A stretch of DNA of 64,000 bases from Leifsonia sp. Root227 (GCF_001428745.1 NZ_LMIO01000003.1:806001-870000); one strand, 5' to 3'. Counted from the stretch's first letter, positions 1 through 8,353 are shown. Made by a program: numbers and translations. The notes: generated by a model not told the origin, from the sequence alone.

Positions 1-2
1 CT

Positions 3-194
3 CGGCTCGGGGTGGCGGTGATGCCGCAGCTCACCGTGCTTCCCGCCGCCGGTGCCGTGGTCGTGCCGCTGGTGGAGCGCATCGACTGGGTTCTCAGCGC
101 TGTGTCGCGCACGAGGCCGAGCGCGGCGGCGGCGGCCATGCTCGAGCTGCTCGGCGAGCGTTTCGGACCTCTGGCACAGCCCGTGCCGGAGTGA
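3..194 (+). CDS. C-terminal end of a LysR-type transcriptional regulator (partial)
   Basis: The gene enters from the left edge; about 63 residues are visible before the TGA. The visible part begins with a Gly-Val-Ala-Val-Met-Pro stretch, then a short hydrophobic run, a Val-Leu-Ser-Ala-Val-Ser-Arg strand and a final amphipathic helix. This is how the co-inducer-binding domain of LysR-family regulators ends. No DNA-binding part is in the window, so target and ligand cannot be named. The family call rests only on this tail and is moderate. Confidence 0.5.
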   Translation, partial: RLGVAVMPQLTVLPAAGAVVVPLVERIDWVLSAVSRTRPSAAAAAMLELLGERFGPLAQPVPE

Positions 195-279
195 GCGGCA
201 GGCTCGCCCTTTCCACGGACAGTGTCTCAGGCGTACTCTGTCCCCGTCTGACGCCGCATTCTCCCGATCGGAGCAGATC

Positions 280-1443
280 ATGGGCTGGACAGCACGGAAC
301 CTGACAGACGCGTTCCACTTCCCGACGGGTGTCTTCGCGCCCGCCGCATACGACTTCCCGGACGACAGAACCAGGCACGTCATCTACCTGGGCGGGTCTG
401 GCGTCTCCGACAACACCGGGATCCTGCACGAGCTGTACTGCGGGACGGACGACGTCTGGCACGAGAAGGACCTGATGGACGAGAGCGGCGCCCCGCACTC
501 GTCGTCGCCTCCGAAGGCGTACCTGTTCGTGCTGGAGGGAACGCAGCACGTCCTCTACCTCGGCACGACGGCGGACGGGCATCTGCGCGAGCTGTACCAG
601 GACGACGGCTGGCACGCCAACGACCTCACCGCCGACTCGGGAGCGCAGGCGGCACAGAAGGCCGCGCAGGGGTTCGAATATTCGGCAGGTCGGGCGCAGG
701 TGGTCGTGTTCCAGGGCATCGACAGGCACGTGCACGTGCTCACGCGGAAGTCCAAGGACGACGGAGACCCCACCTGGGTGCACAAAGACCTCACCTGGGA
801 TCACGGCGGTCCGCTGTGCGCGAGGGCGCCCGGCGGGTACGCATTCTCCGCCGGCGGCACGATGCACGTCGACTACCTCGGCGACGACGGCCGCATCTAC
901 GAATACACAGGCACCTCGAATCTGACCTGGGGCGAGCCCGTCGACATCGGCGCCGGGCTCGACGGGCCGGACGGCTTCGCCGACGACGCATACCGCGGGT
1001 ACGGGTTCACCGCGGACGGCACGCGCCACGTGGATGTGGTCGACACCTCGGGCGACGTCTGGGAGTTCAGCTTCGACGGGACGTGGTCGGTCGAGAACCT
1101 GACGGCGCCGCGCGGGGCGGAGCATGTGCTGGCAGGCACGAGCGTGTCCGCGTACGCGTTCGAGGCGACGGATGCCGTGCCGGTCGCCACCCAGCACGTC
1201 GTGTACGCCGGAGGCGACCACCGCATCCACGAGCTGTGGAAGGACCCGACAGGCTGGCACGAGAACCCGCTCACGAACGCCGACGACCCCGGAGCCGAGT
1301 CGACGCCGTCGGCCTTCGCCGACCACGCGACGTCGACGCAGCACGTGTTCTACACGTCGCAGGCGAACCAGATCGTCGAACTGCGCTGGACGGACCGGCC
1401 GTCGCTGTCGGAGGTGGTGCGGCCGCGGCACAGGCTCGACTGA
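280..1443 (+). CDS. Seven-repeat beta-propeller protein, lectin-like
   Basis: A 387-residue protein built almost entirely of repeats of about 50 residues. Each carries a His-Val-x-Tyr-x-Gly type strand (RHVIYLGG, QHVLYLGT, MHVDYLGD, QHVVYAGG, QHVFYTS and two weaker copies), often followed by His-Glu-Leu-Trp/Tyr and a Gly-Trp-His-x-Asn turn. Seven copies suggest a closed seven-bladed propeller, like fucose-binding or tectonin-type lectins. There is no signal peptide, membrane segment or enzyme motif, so it looks cytosolic or non-classically released. The ATG at 280 follows a GGAG box; an in-frame extension to 52 has no ribosome site. Carbohydrate binding is inferred from fold only. Confidence 0.7.
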   Translation: MGWTARNLTDAFHFPTGVFAPAAYDFPDDRTRHVIYLGGSGVSDNTGILHELYCGTDDVWHEKDLMDESGAPHSSSPPKAYLFVLEGTQHVLYLGTTADGHLRELYQDDGWHANDLTADSGAQAAQKAAQGFEYSAGRAQVVVFQGIDRHVHVLTRKSKDDGDPTWVHKDLTWDHGGPLCARAPGGYAFSAGGTMHVDYLGDDGRIYEYTGTSNLTWGEPVDIGAGLDGPDGFADDAYRGYGFTADGTRHVDVVDTSGDVWEFSFDGTWSVENLTAPRGAEHVLAGTSVSAYAFEATDAVPVATQHVVYAGGDHRIHELWKDPTGWHENPLTNADDPGAESTPSAFADHATSTQHVFYTSQANQIVELRWTDRPSLSEVVRPRHRLD

Positions 1444-1470
1444 GCCGCCCGGCTTTAGGCTGGAGGCACC

Positions 1471-1686
1471 ATGACCGTCTTCGCCGCCATCGTCCTGTTC
1501 CTCAACGCCGTCTTCAACGTCTTCGCCTGGCCGCGGTTCTTCGCCAGAGTCGCCAAAGACACCAGGGCGCGGGATGCGGCGGGCAAGCCGACCCCGTTCC
1601 TCATCGTGCACGGCGTGCTGCTCGGGGTCGCGCTGCTGCTCGCGCTCGCCTCGCTCGTGGCGGGGGTGCTGTTGCTGGTCGCCTGA
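1471..1686 (+). CDS. SCO4848-type small membrane protein
   Basis: 71 residues with two hydrophobic segments (about 2-22 and 45-70) separated by a short charged loop containing Ala-Arg-Asp. The pattern Asn-Ala-x-Phe-Asn-Val-x-x-Trp-Pro-Arg-Phe-Phe matches the actinobacterial SCO4848 family of two-pass membrane proteins, whose function is unknown. A GGAGG box lies five bases before the ATG, and a TAGGCT hexamer at 1456-1461 is a likely -10 element giving a very short leader. Confidence 0.75.
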   Translation: MTVFAAIVLFLNAVFNVFAWPRFFARVAKDTRARDAAGKPTPFLIVHGVLLGVALLLALASLVAGVLLLVA

Positions 1687-1706
1687 CCGGATGGCACCAT
1701 GAACAC

Positions 1707-2276
1707 ATGGCTGTGAACATCACCGGCGACCCAGAGGCTGACGCCGTCCTCGACCAGTCCGCTTTCGCGCTCATCCTCGGGATGCTGCTCGACCAGCAGA
1801 TCCCGATGGAGACCGCGTTCTCCGGCCCGGCCAAGCTGAAGGACAGGCTCGGTTCGCTCGATCCGGCGACCGTCGCATCCACCGATCCCGAGAAGCTGGT
1901 CGAGGTGATGAAGCAGACGCCGGCCGTCCACCGGTTCCCCGGTTCCATGGCCGGGCGGGTGCAGGCGCTCGCCGCGGCGATCGTGAACGACTGGGGCGAC
2001 GACACCGAGGCGATCTGGACGCAGGGCGACCCGGACGGCCCGGAGATCCTGCGCAGGCTCAAGGCGCTGCCAGGCTTCGGAGAGCAGAAGGCGAAGATCT
2101 TCCTCGCGCTGCTCGGCAAGCAGCGTGGGCTGACGGCTCCCGGCTGGCGAGAGGCGGCGGGCGACTACGGCACGGAGGGGTCGTTCCGCTCGGTGGCGGA
2201 CATCGTGAGCCCGGAGTCGCTGACGAAGGTGCGCGAGTTCAAGCGCGCGGCGAAGGCGGCGGCGAAGAAGGCGTGA
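1707..2276 (+). CDS. HhH-GPD-type base excision DNA repair protein
   Basis: 189 residues. The central Leu-Lys-Ala-Leu-Pro-Gly-Phe-Gly-Glu-Gln-Lys-Ala hairpin (about residues 118-130) is the helix-hairpin-helix of the HhH-GPD DNA glycosylase superfamily. An N-terminal Leu-Leu-Asp-Gln-Gln-Ile-Pro helix fits an actinobacterial subfamily of this fold. The C-terminus is a Lys/Ala tail, common on DNA-binding proteins in this group. The substrate base is unknown. CACCAT at 1695-1700, six bases before the ATG, is a weak -10 match compatible with a leaderless transcript. Confidence 0.75.
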   Translation: MAVNITGDPEADAVLDQSAFALILGMLLDQQIPMETAFSGPAKLKDRLGSLDPATVASTDPEKLVEVMKQTPAVHRFPGSMAGRVQALAAAIVNDWGDDTEAIWTQGDPDGPEILRRLKALPGFGEQKAKIFLALLGKQRGLTAPGWREAAGDYGTEGSFRSVADIVSPESLTKVREFKRAAKAAAKKA

Positions 2277-2355
2277 CGGTGCGCGGCCTCCGTCCCCCAC
2301 ACGGTGTGGATTCAGGCACTGGCGCCCGGCACCGGATGCGGTCCACACTGGGGCG

Positions 2356-2691
2356 ATGACCGACGAGAGCCGCGATGGCATCCCGCCCGTCGTCGCCACG
2401 GCGATCGACGCGGCCAACGCTCACGACACGGAGCGCTTCCTCGACACCTTCGCGCCGACGGGGAGCGTCGACGACTGGGGCCGCGTGTTCACCGGCCGCG
2501 AGGCGATCAGAGGGTGGAGCGACGGCGAGTTCATCGGCTCGGCCGTCTCGCTCGACGACCTGCAGTTCAGTGCCGTGCCGGACGGCGTGGCCGTGACGGC
2601 GCTGGTCGGAGGCTCGGGGTTCAACGGGCCGTCGACGTTCACCTTCCTGGTGGGGCACGGAGGCATCGAGCGGATGACGATCACCGCCTGA
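2356..2691 (+). CDS. NTF2/SnoaL-like small protein
   Basis: 111 residues: an N-terminal helix with Ala-x-Asn-Ala-His-Asp-x-Glu, then Phe-Thr-Gly-Arg-Glu-Ala-Ile-Arg-Gly-Trp and alternating beta strands. This is the cone-shaped SnoaL/NTF2-like fold, which includes small isomerases, hydrolases and ligand binders. No catalytic residues specific to a known enzyme can be assigned. CACACT at 2344-2349 lies six bases before the ATG and may be its -10 box. Confidence 0.65.
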   Translation: MTDESRDGIPPVVATAIDAANAHDTERFLDTFAPTGSVDDWGRVFTGREAIRGWSDGEFIGSAVSLDDLQFSAVPDGVAVTALVGGSGFNGPSTFTFLVGHGGIERMTITA

Positions 2692-2772
2692 CGCGGCGGC
2701 GTCGGTGGTTCCGGATAGGCTCGCTGGCAGCGGCGGCCGCTGGGGTCGTCCGAGTCGCCGGAGGGAGCGAAC

Positions 2773-5700
2773 GTGTTCCTTCTGGATGGCGTCATCGTCA
2801 CGAGTGCCAGTGACCTGACAGAGGCGTCGAAGTGCGAGTTCGCGTTTCTGCGTGCGCTCGACGTGAAGCTCGGGCGGCTCGAGAAGACCGAAGAGATCGA
2901 AGACCCGATGTACGTGCGGTCGTCCCGGCTGGGCGACGAGCACGAGCACCACATCCTGGAGCGCTACCGCGAGCGATTCGGTGCTGGGGTGGCCGAGATC
3001 GAGCGGCCGGAGCGGCTCGACGCCGACAGTCTGGCCGCGGCGGTCGCGGCGACGGCGGACGCCTTCGCGCGCTCGTCGGAGGTGGTCTTCCAGGCGACCT
3101 TCTTCGACGGATCGTTCGTGGGCTTCGCCGACTTCATCGTGCGCCGCCCAGACGGCCGCTACCGGGTGCAGGATTCCAAGCTCGCCCGCAGCGCACGCGT
3201 CACCGCGCTGCTGCAGCTCGCCGCGTACGCCGGTCAGCTCCGGCGCATCGGCGTCGAGGTGGAGGACACGGTCGAGCTGCTGCTCGGCGACGGCTCGGTG
3301 AGCGAGCACAGGGTCTCCGAGATCGAGCCCGTCTACCGCAAGCGCCGTGCCAGGCTGCTCTGGATCATCGAGCAGCACCTCGCAGAGGAAGGGCCCGTCG
3401 CGTGGGGCGACCCCCGGTTCACCGTGTGCGGGCGCTGCGACACCTGCGACGCGGAGATCCAGGCGACCAGGGACGTGCTGCTGGTGGCGGGGATGCGGGT
3501 CACCCAGCGGGCCAGGCTGTTCGAGGCCGGGGTGTTCACGATCGACCAGCTCGCCGCGTCCACAGGGCCGATCGACGGCGTGCCGGACGGGACGCTCGAC
3601 GGGCTGCGCGAGCAGGCGCGGCTGCAACGGGATGCGGTGGAGGGCGCGCCGCCGCCGATCCGAGTCTTCAACGCCCCCGTCCTCGCGGTGCTTCCGCATC
3701 CGGACGCCGGCGACATCTTCTTCGACTTCGAGGGCGACCCGCTCTACACAGAAGGCTCCGGGGAGCGCTGGAACCTCGACTACCTGTTCGGCCTCGTCGA
3801 CGAGAACGCCGAGTTCACCGCGTTCTGGGCGCACGACTTCGCCGCGGAGCGGGTGGCGCTCGAAGCGTTCCTCTCGTATGTGCGCGACAGGCGCGAACGC
3901 TACCCGAACATGCACATCTACCACTACGCCGCCTACGAGCAGACGCACCTGCTCGCGCTCGCCGCCCGCCACGGGGTCGGCGAGGAGGAGGTGGACGCGC
4001 TGCTGCGCGACAGCGTGATGGTCGACCTCTATCCGCTGGTGCGCAAGGCGGTGCGGGTCGGCTCGCGGTCGTACTCGATCAAGAAGCTCGAACCGCTCTA
4101 TATGGGAGACGAGCTGCGCGAGAGCGACGTGACGAACGGTGCGGACTCGATCACGCAGTACGCCAACGCGCGCGACCTCATCGCGGTCGGCCGCGACGAC
4201 GAGGCGCAGCCGATTCTGGACGCGATCGGCGACTACAACCGCTACGACTGCGTCTCCACCCTGCGGCTCCGGGACTGGCTGATCGCGCGGGCGCAGGAGA
4301 ACGGCGTGCCGATCGGGCAGGCGCCGGTCGACGATGTCGAGATCGCCCCGGAGGAGTCGCCGCTGCGTGCAGGACTGCTCGCGTTCGCCGGCGACCCTCT
4401 CGACCCGCATCGCACACCGGACAGGGAGGCGATGGCGCTCGCCGCGGCGGCCATCGACTTCCACCGCCGGGAGCAGAAGAGCTTCTGGCAGTCGCACTTC
4501 GCCCGGCTCATCCAGCCGGTCGAGGAGTGGGCGGACAACAGGGATGTGCTGGTCGTGGAGGACGTGCGCGTGCTGCGCGACTGGTACCAGGACGACGGGC
4601 AGCGCGTCGAGCGCCGCGAGCTGCTGCTCAGCGGACGGTGGGGACCGGGAAGCGCGATCCGCGTGAGCGAGCGGACGGGGCCGTTCCTGCTCTACGAGTA
4701 CCCAGGGCCGTTCCGGCCCCCGCGCTCACAGCCGGGGGCGCGAGCGGCGCGATCGGTGGCGGTGATCGAGGCGACGGACGACGGCGCCGTGGTCGTGCGC
4801 GAGACCCTGCCGAGAGACGTGCCGCCGTACGACGACCTGCCGAGTGCCCTCACCCCGGCCGGCCCGCCGGATGCGCGGCGCCTGGCCGAGGCGATCCGCG
4901 AGTGGGGGAGCGAGCTGCTGGAGGCGCGGCGGGGCGGGGGCTGGCCGCGCGACGGCATGGTCGACCTCCTGCGCCGCACGCCTCCGCGCACGCGGTCGGG
5001 CTCGCTCGCGCTGGAAGGACCGGTGGACGGCAGCGGCCGCATCGACGCCGTCGTCGCCAGCCTCCTCGACCTCGATCGCTCATACCTCGCGGTGCAGGGG
5101 CCTCCAGGAACAGGTAAGTCCTACCTCGGCGCGCACGTCATCGCCGGTCTCGTGCAGCGGCACGGGTGGCGGATCGGCGTGGTGGCCCAGTCGCACGCCG
5201 TGGTGGAGAACCTGCTCGACAGGGTCGTCGCTGCCGGGTTGGATGCGCGGCTCGTCGGCAAGGTCCCCGGCGCCGACAGCGACCAGGCCGCGCACGCCTT
5301 CACCCCGCTCGAACACGACGGCCAGCTCCTGTTCGCCCTCGACAACGAGGCGAGCGGGTACGTGGTCGGCGGAACCGCGTGGGACTTCGCGAACGCCGCG
5401 CGCATCCCGCGCGACAGCCTGGATCTGCTCGTCGTGGACGAGGCGGGTCAGTTCTCGCTCGCGTCCACTATCGCAGCGGGGGTATCGGCTCGCAATCTGC
5501 TGCTGCTCGGCGACCCCCAGCAGCTCCCGCAGGTCAGCCAGGGGCGGCATCCGGAGCCCATCGACGGGTCGGCGCTCGGCTGGGTGAGCGACGGGCACGA
5601 TGTGCTGCCGCCCGAGTTCGGGTACTTCCTCGCCGAGAGCAGGCGGATGCATCCCGCGCTGGCGAGTGCGGTGTCCGCGCTGTCATACGAGGGCAAGCTG

Positions 5701-6237
5701 CACGCGCACCCTGAGGCGGAGAAGCGCGCGCTGGACGGCGTGGCGGCCGGGGTGCATCCCGTCCCCGTCGAGCACGTCGGCAACTCCACCGAGTCGCCGG
5801 AGGAGGCGGCCGCGGTGGTCGCCATCGTGCTGGACGTGCTCGGACGTGCGTGGACCGATCCCAGCGACGGCCGCGCGCGCGACGCGCTGCGCGAGGAGGA
5901 CGTGATCGTGGTCACGCCGTACAACGCGCAGCTCGCGGCCGTCCGTGCTGCCCTCGACCAGTCAGGACTCCCGCGCGTGCGGGTCGGGACGGTCGACAAA
6001 TTCCAAGGGCAGGAGGCCGCGATCGCCATCGTCAGCCTCGCCGCGTCGTCGTCGGCCGACGTTCCGCGCGGCATGTCGTTCCTGCTGATGAAGAACCGAC
6101 TCAACGTCGCCGTGTCGCGGGCGAAGTGGGCGGCGTACCTGGTGCACTCGCCGGAGCTCACCGAGTACCTGCCGAACACGCCGACCGGGCTCACCGAGCT
6201 GAGCGCATTCATCCGCCTGGTCGAACAGGACGCCTGA
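2773..6237 (+). CDS. TM0106-family RecB-like nuclease / DEDD exonuclease / SF1 helicase
   Basis: 1154-residue multidomain protein for DNA processing. Residues about 1-300 are a RecB/Cas4-like nuclease: His of HEHH (~58), Asp of FADFIV, Asp-Ser-Lys and a Gln-x3-Tyr motif. Cys21 plus Cys219, Cys222 and Cys225 look like an Fe-S cluster set. Residues about 310-500 resemble a YprB-like DEDD exonuclease (FFDFEGDP). The C-terminal part is a superfamily 1 helicase: Walker A GPPGTGKS (~776), Walker B VVDEAGQ (~888), GDPQQLP, DKFQGQE and NVAVSRAK. The GTG start is preceded by GGAGGGAG. It stands alone on the + strand. Substrate and partners are unknown. Confidence 0.85.
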   Translation: MFLLDGVIVTSASDLTEASKCEFAFLRALDVKLGRLEKTEEIEDPMYVRSSRLGDEHEHHILERYRERFGAGVAEIERPERLDADSLAAAVAATADAFARSSEVVFQATFFDGSFVGFADFIVRRPDGRYRVQDSKLARSARVTALLQLAAYAGQLRRIGVEVEDTVELLLGDGSVSEHRVSEIEPVYRKRRARLLWIIEQHLAEEGPVAWGDPRFTVCGRCDTCDAEIQATRDVLLVAGMRVTQRARLFEAGVFTIDQLAASTGPIDGVPDGTLDGLREQARLQRDAVEGAPPPIRVFNAPVLAVLPHPDAGDIFFDFEGDPLYTEGSGERWNLDYLFGLVDENAEFTAFWAHDFAAERVALEAFLSYVRDRRERYPNMHIYHYAAYEQTHLLALAARHGVGEEEVDALLRDSVMVDLYPLVRKAVRVGSRSYSIKKLEPLYMGDELRESDVTNGADSITQYANARDLIAVGRDDEAQPILDAIGDYNRYDCVSTLRLRDWLIARAQENGVPIGQAPVDDVEIAPEESPLRAGLLAFAGDPLDPHRTPDREAMALAAAAIDFHRREQKSFWQSHFARLIQPVEEWADNRDVLVVEDVRVLRDWYQDDGQRVERRELLLSGRWGPGSAIRVSERTGPFLLYEYPGPFRPPRSQPGARAARSVAVIEATDDGAVVVRETLPRDVPPYDDLPSALTPAGPPDARRLAEAIREWGSELLEARRGGGWPRDGMVDLLRRTPPRTRSGSLALEGPVDGSGRIDAVVASLLDLDRSYLAVQGPPGTGKSYLGAHVIAGLVQRHGWRIGVVAQSHAVVENLLDRVVAAGLDARLVGKVPGADSDQAAHAFTPLEHDGQLLFALDNEASGYVVGGTAWDFANAARIPRDSLDLLVVDEAGQFSLASTIAAGVSARNLLLLGDPQQLPQVSQGRHPEPIDGSALGWVSDGHDVLPPEFGYFLAESRRMHPALASAVSALSYEGKLHAHPEAEKRALDGVAAGVHPVPVEHVGNSTESPEEAAAVVAIVLDVLGRAWTDPSDGRARDALREEDVIVVTPYNAQLAAVRAALDQSGLPRVRVGTVDKFQGQEAAIAIVSLAASSSADVPRGMSFLLMKNRLNVAVSRAKWAAYLVHSPELTEYLPNTPTGLTELSAFIRLVEQDA

Positions 6238-6257
6238 GTCTCGTGAGGGCGCGGTGC

Positions 6258-6263
6258 TACGCT
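6258..6263 (+). promoter_or_regulatory. -10 element of leaderless AraC-type gene
   Basis: TACGCT ends exactly six bases before the GTG start at 6270, so transcription should begin at or next to the start codon. There is no Shine-Dalgarno box. No clear -35 element is visible. Confidence 0.5.
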
Positions 6264-6269
6264 CGTGGC

Positions 6270-6677
6270 GTGTCACCGGAGGAACTGGAAACACTCACGC
6301 ACCTGCGCAGGGCGCGCGACCTGATCGACCGCGAATACGCGCGGCCGCTCGACGTGCCGACGATCGCGAGCAAGGCGCTCATGTCGCCTGCGCACTTCTC
6401 CCGCCAGTTCCGCGCGGCGTACGGCGAAACCCCGTACAGCTACCTGATGACGCGCCGCATCGAACGCGCCATGGCGCTGCTCCGCTCCGGGATGAGCGTG
6501 ACCGACGCGTGCATGACCGTCGGCTGTACCTCGCTCGGCTCGTTCAGCTCGAAGTTCAGCGAGATCGTCGGCATGAGCCCGACCGAGTACCGGGCGCGCG
6601 AACACAGGGCGGTCGAGGCGATGCCGTCGTGCGTCGCCAAGCAGCGCACCCGGCCGGTGCGGTCCACGTCCGCCTGA
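6270..6677 (+). CDS. AraC-family transcriptional regulator (HTH domain only)
   Basis: 135 residues consisting almost only of the AraC/XylS double helix-turn-helix: first HTH around the Leu-Met-Ser-Pro-Ala-His-Phe-Ser-Arg-Gln-Phe segment (~37-47), second around Val-Gly-Cys-Thr-Ser-Leu-Gly-Ser-Phe-Ser (~89-98), then Gly-Met-Ser-Pro-Thr-Glu-Tyr-Arg. There is no separate ligand-binding domain. The next gene is a VOC-family protein in the same direction. This AraC-VOC pairing is common in actinobacteria and suggests that the regulator controls it. Confidence 0.85.
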   Translation: MSPEELETLTHLRRARDLIDREYARPLDVPTIASKALMSPAHFSRQFRAAYGETPYSYLMTRRIERAMALLRSGMSVTDACMTVGCTSLGSFSSKFSEIVGMSPTEYRAREHRAVEAMPSCVAKQRTRPVRSTSA

Positions 6678-6777
6678 CCGATCGCCCGCCGACCGCAGCC
6701 CGCTGCCCGCTGGCCGCAGTCCGCCCATCCATCGCCGATCGAGCAGTTTTGGAGAAGTGCTGCCACGGCCGGATTCA

Positions 6778-6783
6778 TACAGT
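6778..6783 (+). promoter_or_regulatory. -10 element of leaderless VOC gene
   Basis: TACAGT lies six bases upstream of the ATG at 6790. It implies that the VOC gene has its own leaderless promoter although it follows the AraC gene. Confidence 0.5.
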
Positions 6784-6789
6784 GGTGAC

Positions 6790-7209
6790 ATGACCGTTTC
6801 ACTGCAGTACTACCAGATCACCGTCAGCGACCCCGTGGAGTCGCTCAGCTTCTACCGTGACGCTCTCGGGCTCGACGTTGTGCGCGACGTCGAATCCGGC
6901 GGGCACCACTGGATCACCCTCGGCAGCGCCGACCAGCCGGGGCTCGAGATCGTGCTCTCCGACCCGTACGGCGGCCGCTCGCAGGCCGATGGCGACACCA
7001 TCCTCGAACTCCTCACCAAGGGCGTGCTGCAGAACATCGTCTTCCGCACCGACGACATCGACGCCGCGTTCGAGCGGGTCCGCGCCTCGGGAGCCGAGGT
7101 GCTGCAGGAGCCGATCGACCAGCCGTGGGGACCCCGCGACTGCGCGTTCCGCGACCCGTCAGGCAACATGGTGCGCATCCAGACCGCACTGCAGCCCCAG
7201 AACGCGTAA
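6790..7209 (+). CDS. VOC-family (glyoxalase/bleomycin-resistance-like) protein
   Basis: 139 residues with the paired beta-alpha-beta-beta-beta modules of the vicinal oxygen chelate fold: an N-terminal Tyr-Tyr-Gln-Ile-Thr-Val strand, Ser-Phe-Tyr-Arg-Asp-x-Leu-Gly helix start, and C-terminal Cys-Ala-Phe-Arg-Asp-Pro-Ser-Gly-Asn. Metal ligands are not certain, so the activity (dioxygenase, isomerase, resistance binder) cannot be told. It follows an AraC regulator by 112 bases and ends just before a long hairpin. Confidence 0.8.
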   Translation: MTVSLQYYQITVSDPVESLSFYRDALGLDVVRDVESGGHHWITLGSADQPGLEIVLSDPYGGRSQADGDTILELLTKGVLQNIVFRTDDIDAAFERVRASGAEVLQEPIDQPWGPRDCAFRDPSGNMVRIQTALQPQNA

Positions 7210-7215
7210 ACCGCA

Positions 7216-7280
7216 CGCACGAGTCGTGCGAAAGGTGCGCTCGCCGCGGCGGGCACCGCACCTTTCGCACGACTCGTGCG
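7216..7280. repeat. 24-bp perfect inverted repeat, intergenic
   Basis: Arms at 7216-7239 and 7257-7280 are exact reverse complements with a 17-base spacer. The arm reads CGCACGAGTCGTGCGAAAGG and on to GTGCG, and each arm also holds its own small palindrome around GAGTC. The element starts seven bases after the VOC stop, as a terminator would, but lacks a T-tract. It is far longer than a usual terminator and resembles in design the elements near 47.3 and 55.3 kb. Confidence 0.8.
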
Positions 7281-7400
7281 CGTTGCCGCTGTGTCACATT
7301 TCGGAACACGGTTTGGGCATCCGGAGCGCAGCAGGCAGGCTCGAATAGCCGCCAACCGTTCGCCGGCACACCCCCACCCCTTCACAAGAGAGGCACAGCC

Positions 7401-8348
7401 ATGTCCGAGGCCACCCCGCCCACCCCGTCCCTGCCGGAGAAGCCGAAGTCGAAAACCGGCTGGATCGTCGGAATCGGGATCGCGGTCATCGCGGTCATCG
7501 TCGCCGTCGTGCTCATCATCGTGAACGTGACCGCGCCCGCCTCGAACGGCGCAGAGAAGCGCGTCACTGTGAAGATCGGCACCACGGAGCAGGCTGCACC
7601 GTACTGGACCATCCTCAAGAAGGCGGCGGCGAAGGAAGGCATCGACATCCAGGTCGTCGGCTTCCGCGACTACACCCAGGCCAACCCGGCCCTCGCGGAC
7701 AAGCAGATCGACCTGAACCTGTTCCAGCACCTGCAGTTCCTCGCGAACTACGACGTGAACGCCAACCAGAACCTGGTCCCGATCTCCTCCACCCAGGTGG
7801 TGCCGCTGCCGCTGTACTCGAAGAAGTACACGAAGCTGGACGAGATCCCCCAGGGCGCGAAGATCGCCATCCCGAACGACGCCACCAACCAGGCCCGCGC
7901 GCTCCTCGTGCTGCAGAAGGCCGGGCTGCTGAAGCTCGCCAACGGCGGCAACACGCTGGCGACCCCCGCCGACATCGTGGCGTCCGACTCGAAGGTCTCC
8001 GTCATCCCGGTGGATGCGGCCCAGACCGCCCCTGCGCTCGACTCGGCGGACGGCGCGATCATCAACAACAACTTCGCCCTCACCGCGGGAATCGACCCGA
8101 AGTCGGCGCTGTTCCAGGACGACCCGAAGAGCGACACCGCCGAGCCGTACATCAACGCGTTCGTCGCCCGCGCCGCCGACAAGGACAACAAGACCTACCT
8201 CAAGGTCGCAGAGCTCTACCACACCAAGCCGGTCACCGACGCTGTGCTTGCCGAGTCCAAGAACACCGCGGTGATCGTCGACCGTCCGCAGGCCGACCTG
8301 ATCTCCATCCTGGACAAGCTGAAGACGACCATCAAGGCGGCGAAGTAG
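7401..8348 (+). CDS. metQ: MetQ/NlpA-family methionine-binding protein, membrane-anchored
   Basis: 315-residue substrate-binding component of a methionine (or methionine-derivative) ABC importer. After a proline/lysine-rich start there is one hydrophobic segment (about residues 22-43). The NlpA domain follows: a Val-Lys-Ile-Gly-Thr strand, Asp-Leu-Asn-Leu-Phe-Gln-His and Ile-Pro-Asn-Asp-Ala-Thr-Asn motifs typical of MetQ. Unusually, it has no lipobox cysteine, so it appears held by an uncleaved N-terminal helix. AGAGAGG precedes the ATG. metN follows after five bases and metI overlaps metN, giving one operon. No SAM riboswitch was recognised upstream. Confidence 0.88.
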   Translation: MSEATPPTPSLPEKPKSKTGWIVGIGIAVIAVIVAVVLIIVNVTAPASNGAEKRVTVKIGTTEQAAPYWTILKKAAAKEGIDIQVVGFRDYTQANPALADKQIDLNLFQHLQFLANYDVNANQNLVPISSTQVVPLPLYSKKYTKLDEIPQGAKIAIPNDATNQARALLVLQKAGLLKLANGGNTLATPADIVASDSKVSVIPVDAAQTAPALDSADGAIINNNFALTAGIDPKSALFQDDPKSDTAEPYINAFVARAADKDNKTYLKVAELYHTKPVTDAVLAESKNTAVIVDRPQADLISILDKLKTTIKAAK

Positions 8349-8353
8349 CGCGG

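Noticed and set aside
52..279. N-terminal extension of the propeller protein
   Set aside because: Arg-rich, overlaps the LysR tail in another frame, and lacks a ribosome site; ATG 280 has GGAG upstream.
94..1611. Minus-strand open frame of 505 codons across the propeller gene
   Set aside because: Arg-rich shadow of the + strand gene with no motif; the + frame shows clear repeat periodicity.
7281..7400. Possible SAM riboswitch upstream of metQ
   Set aside because: The segment has some short GC stems, but I could not match the conserved core of SAM-I, SAM-II or SAM-IV types. A covariance-model search would decide.
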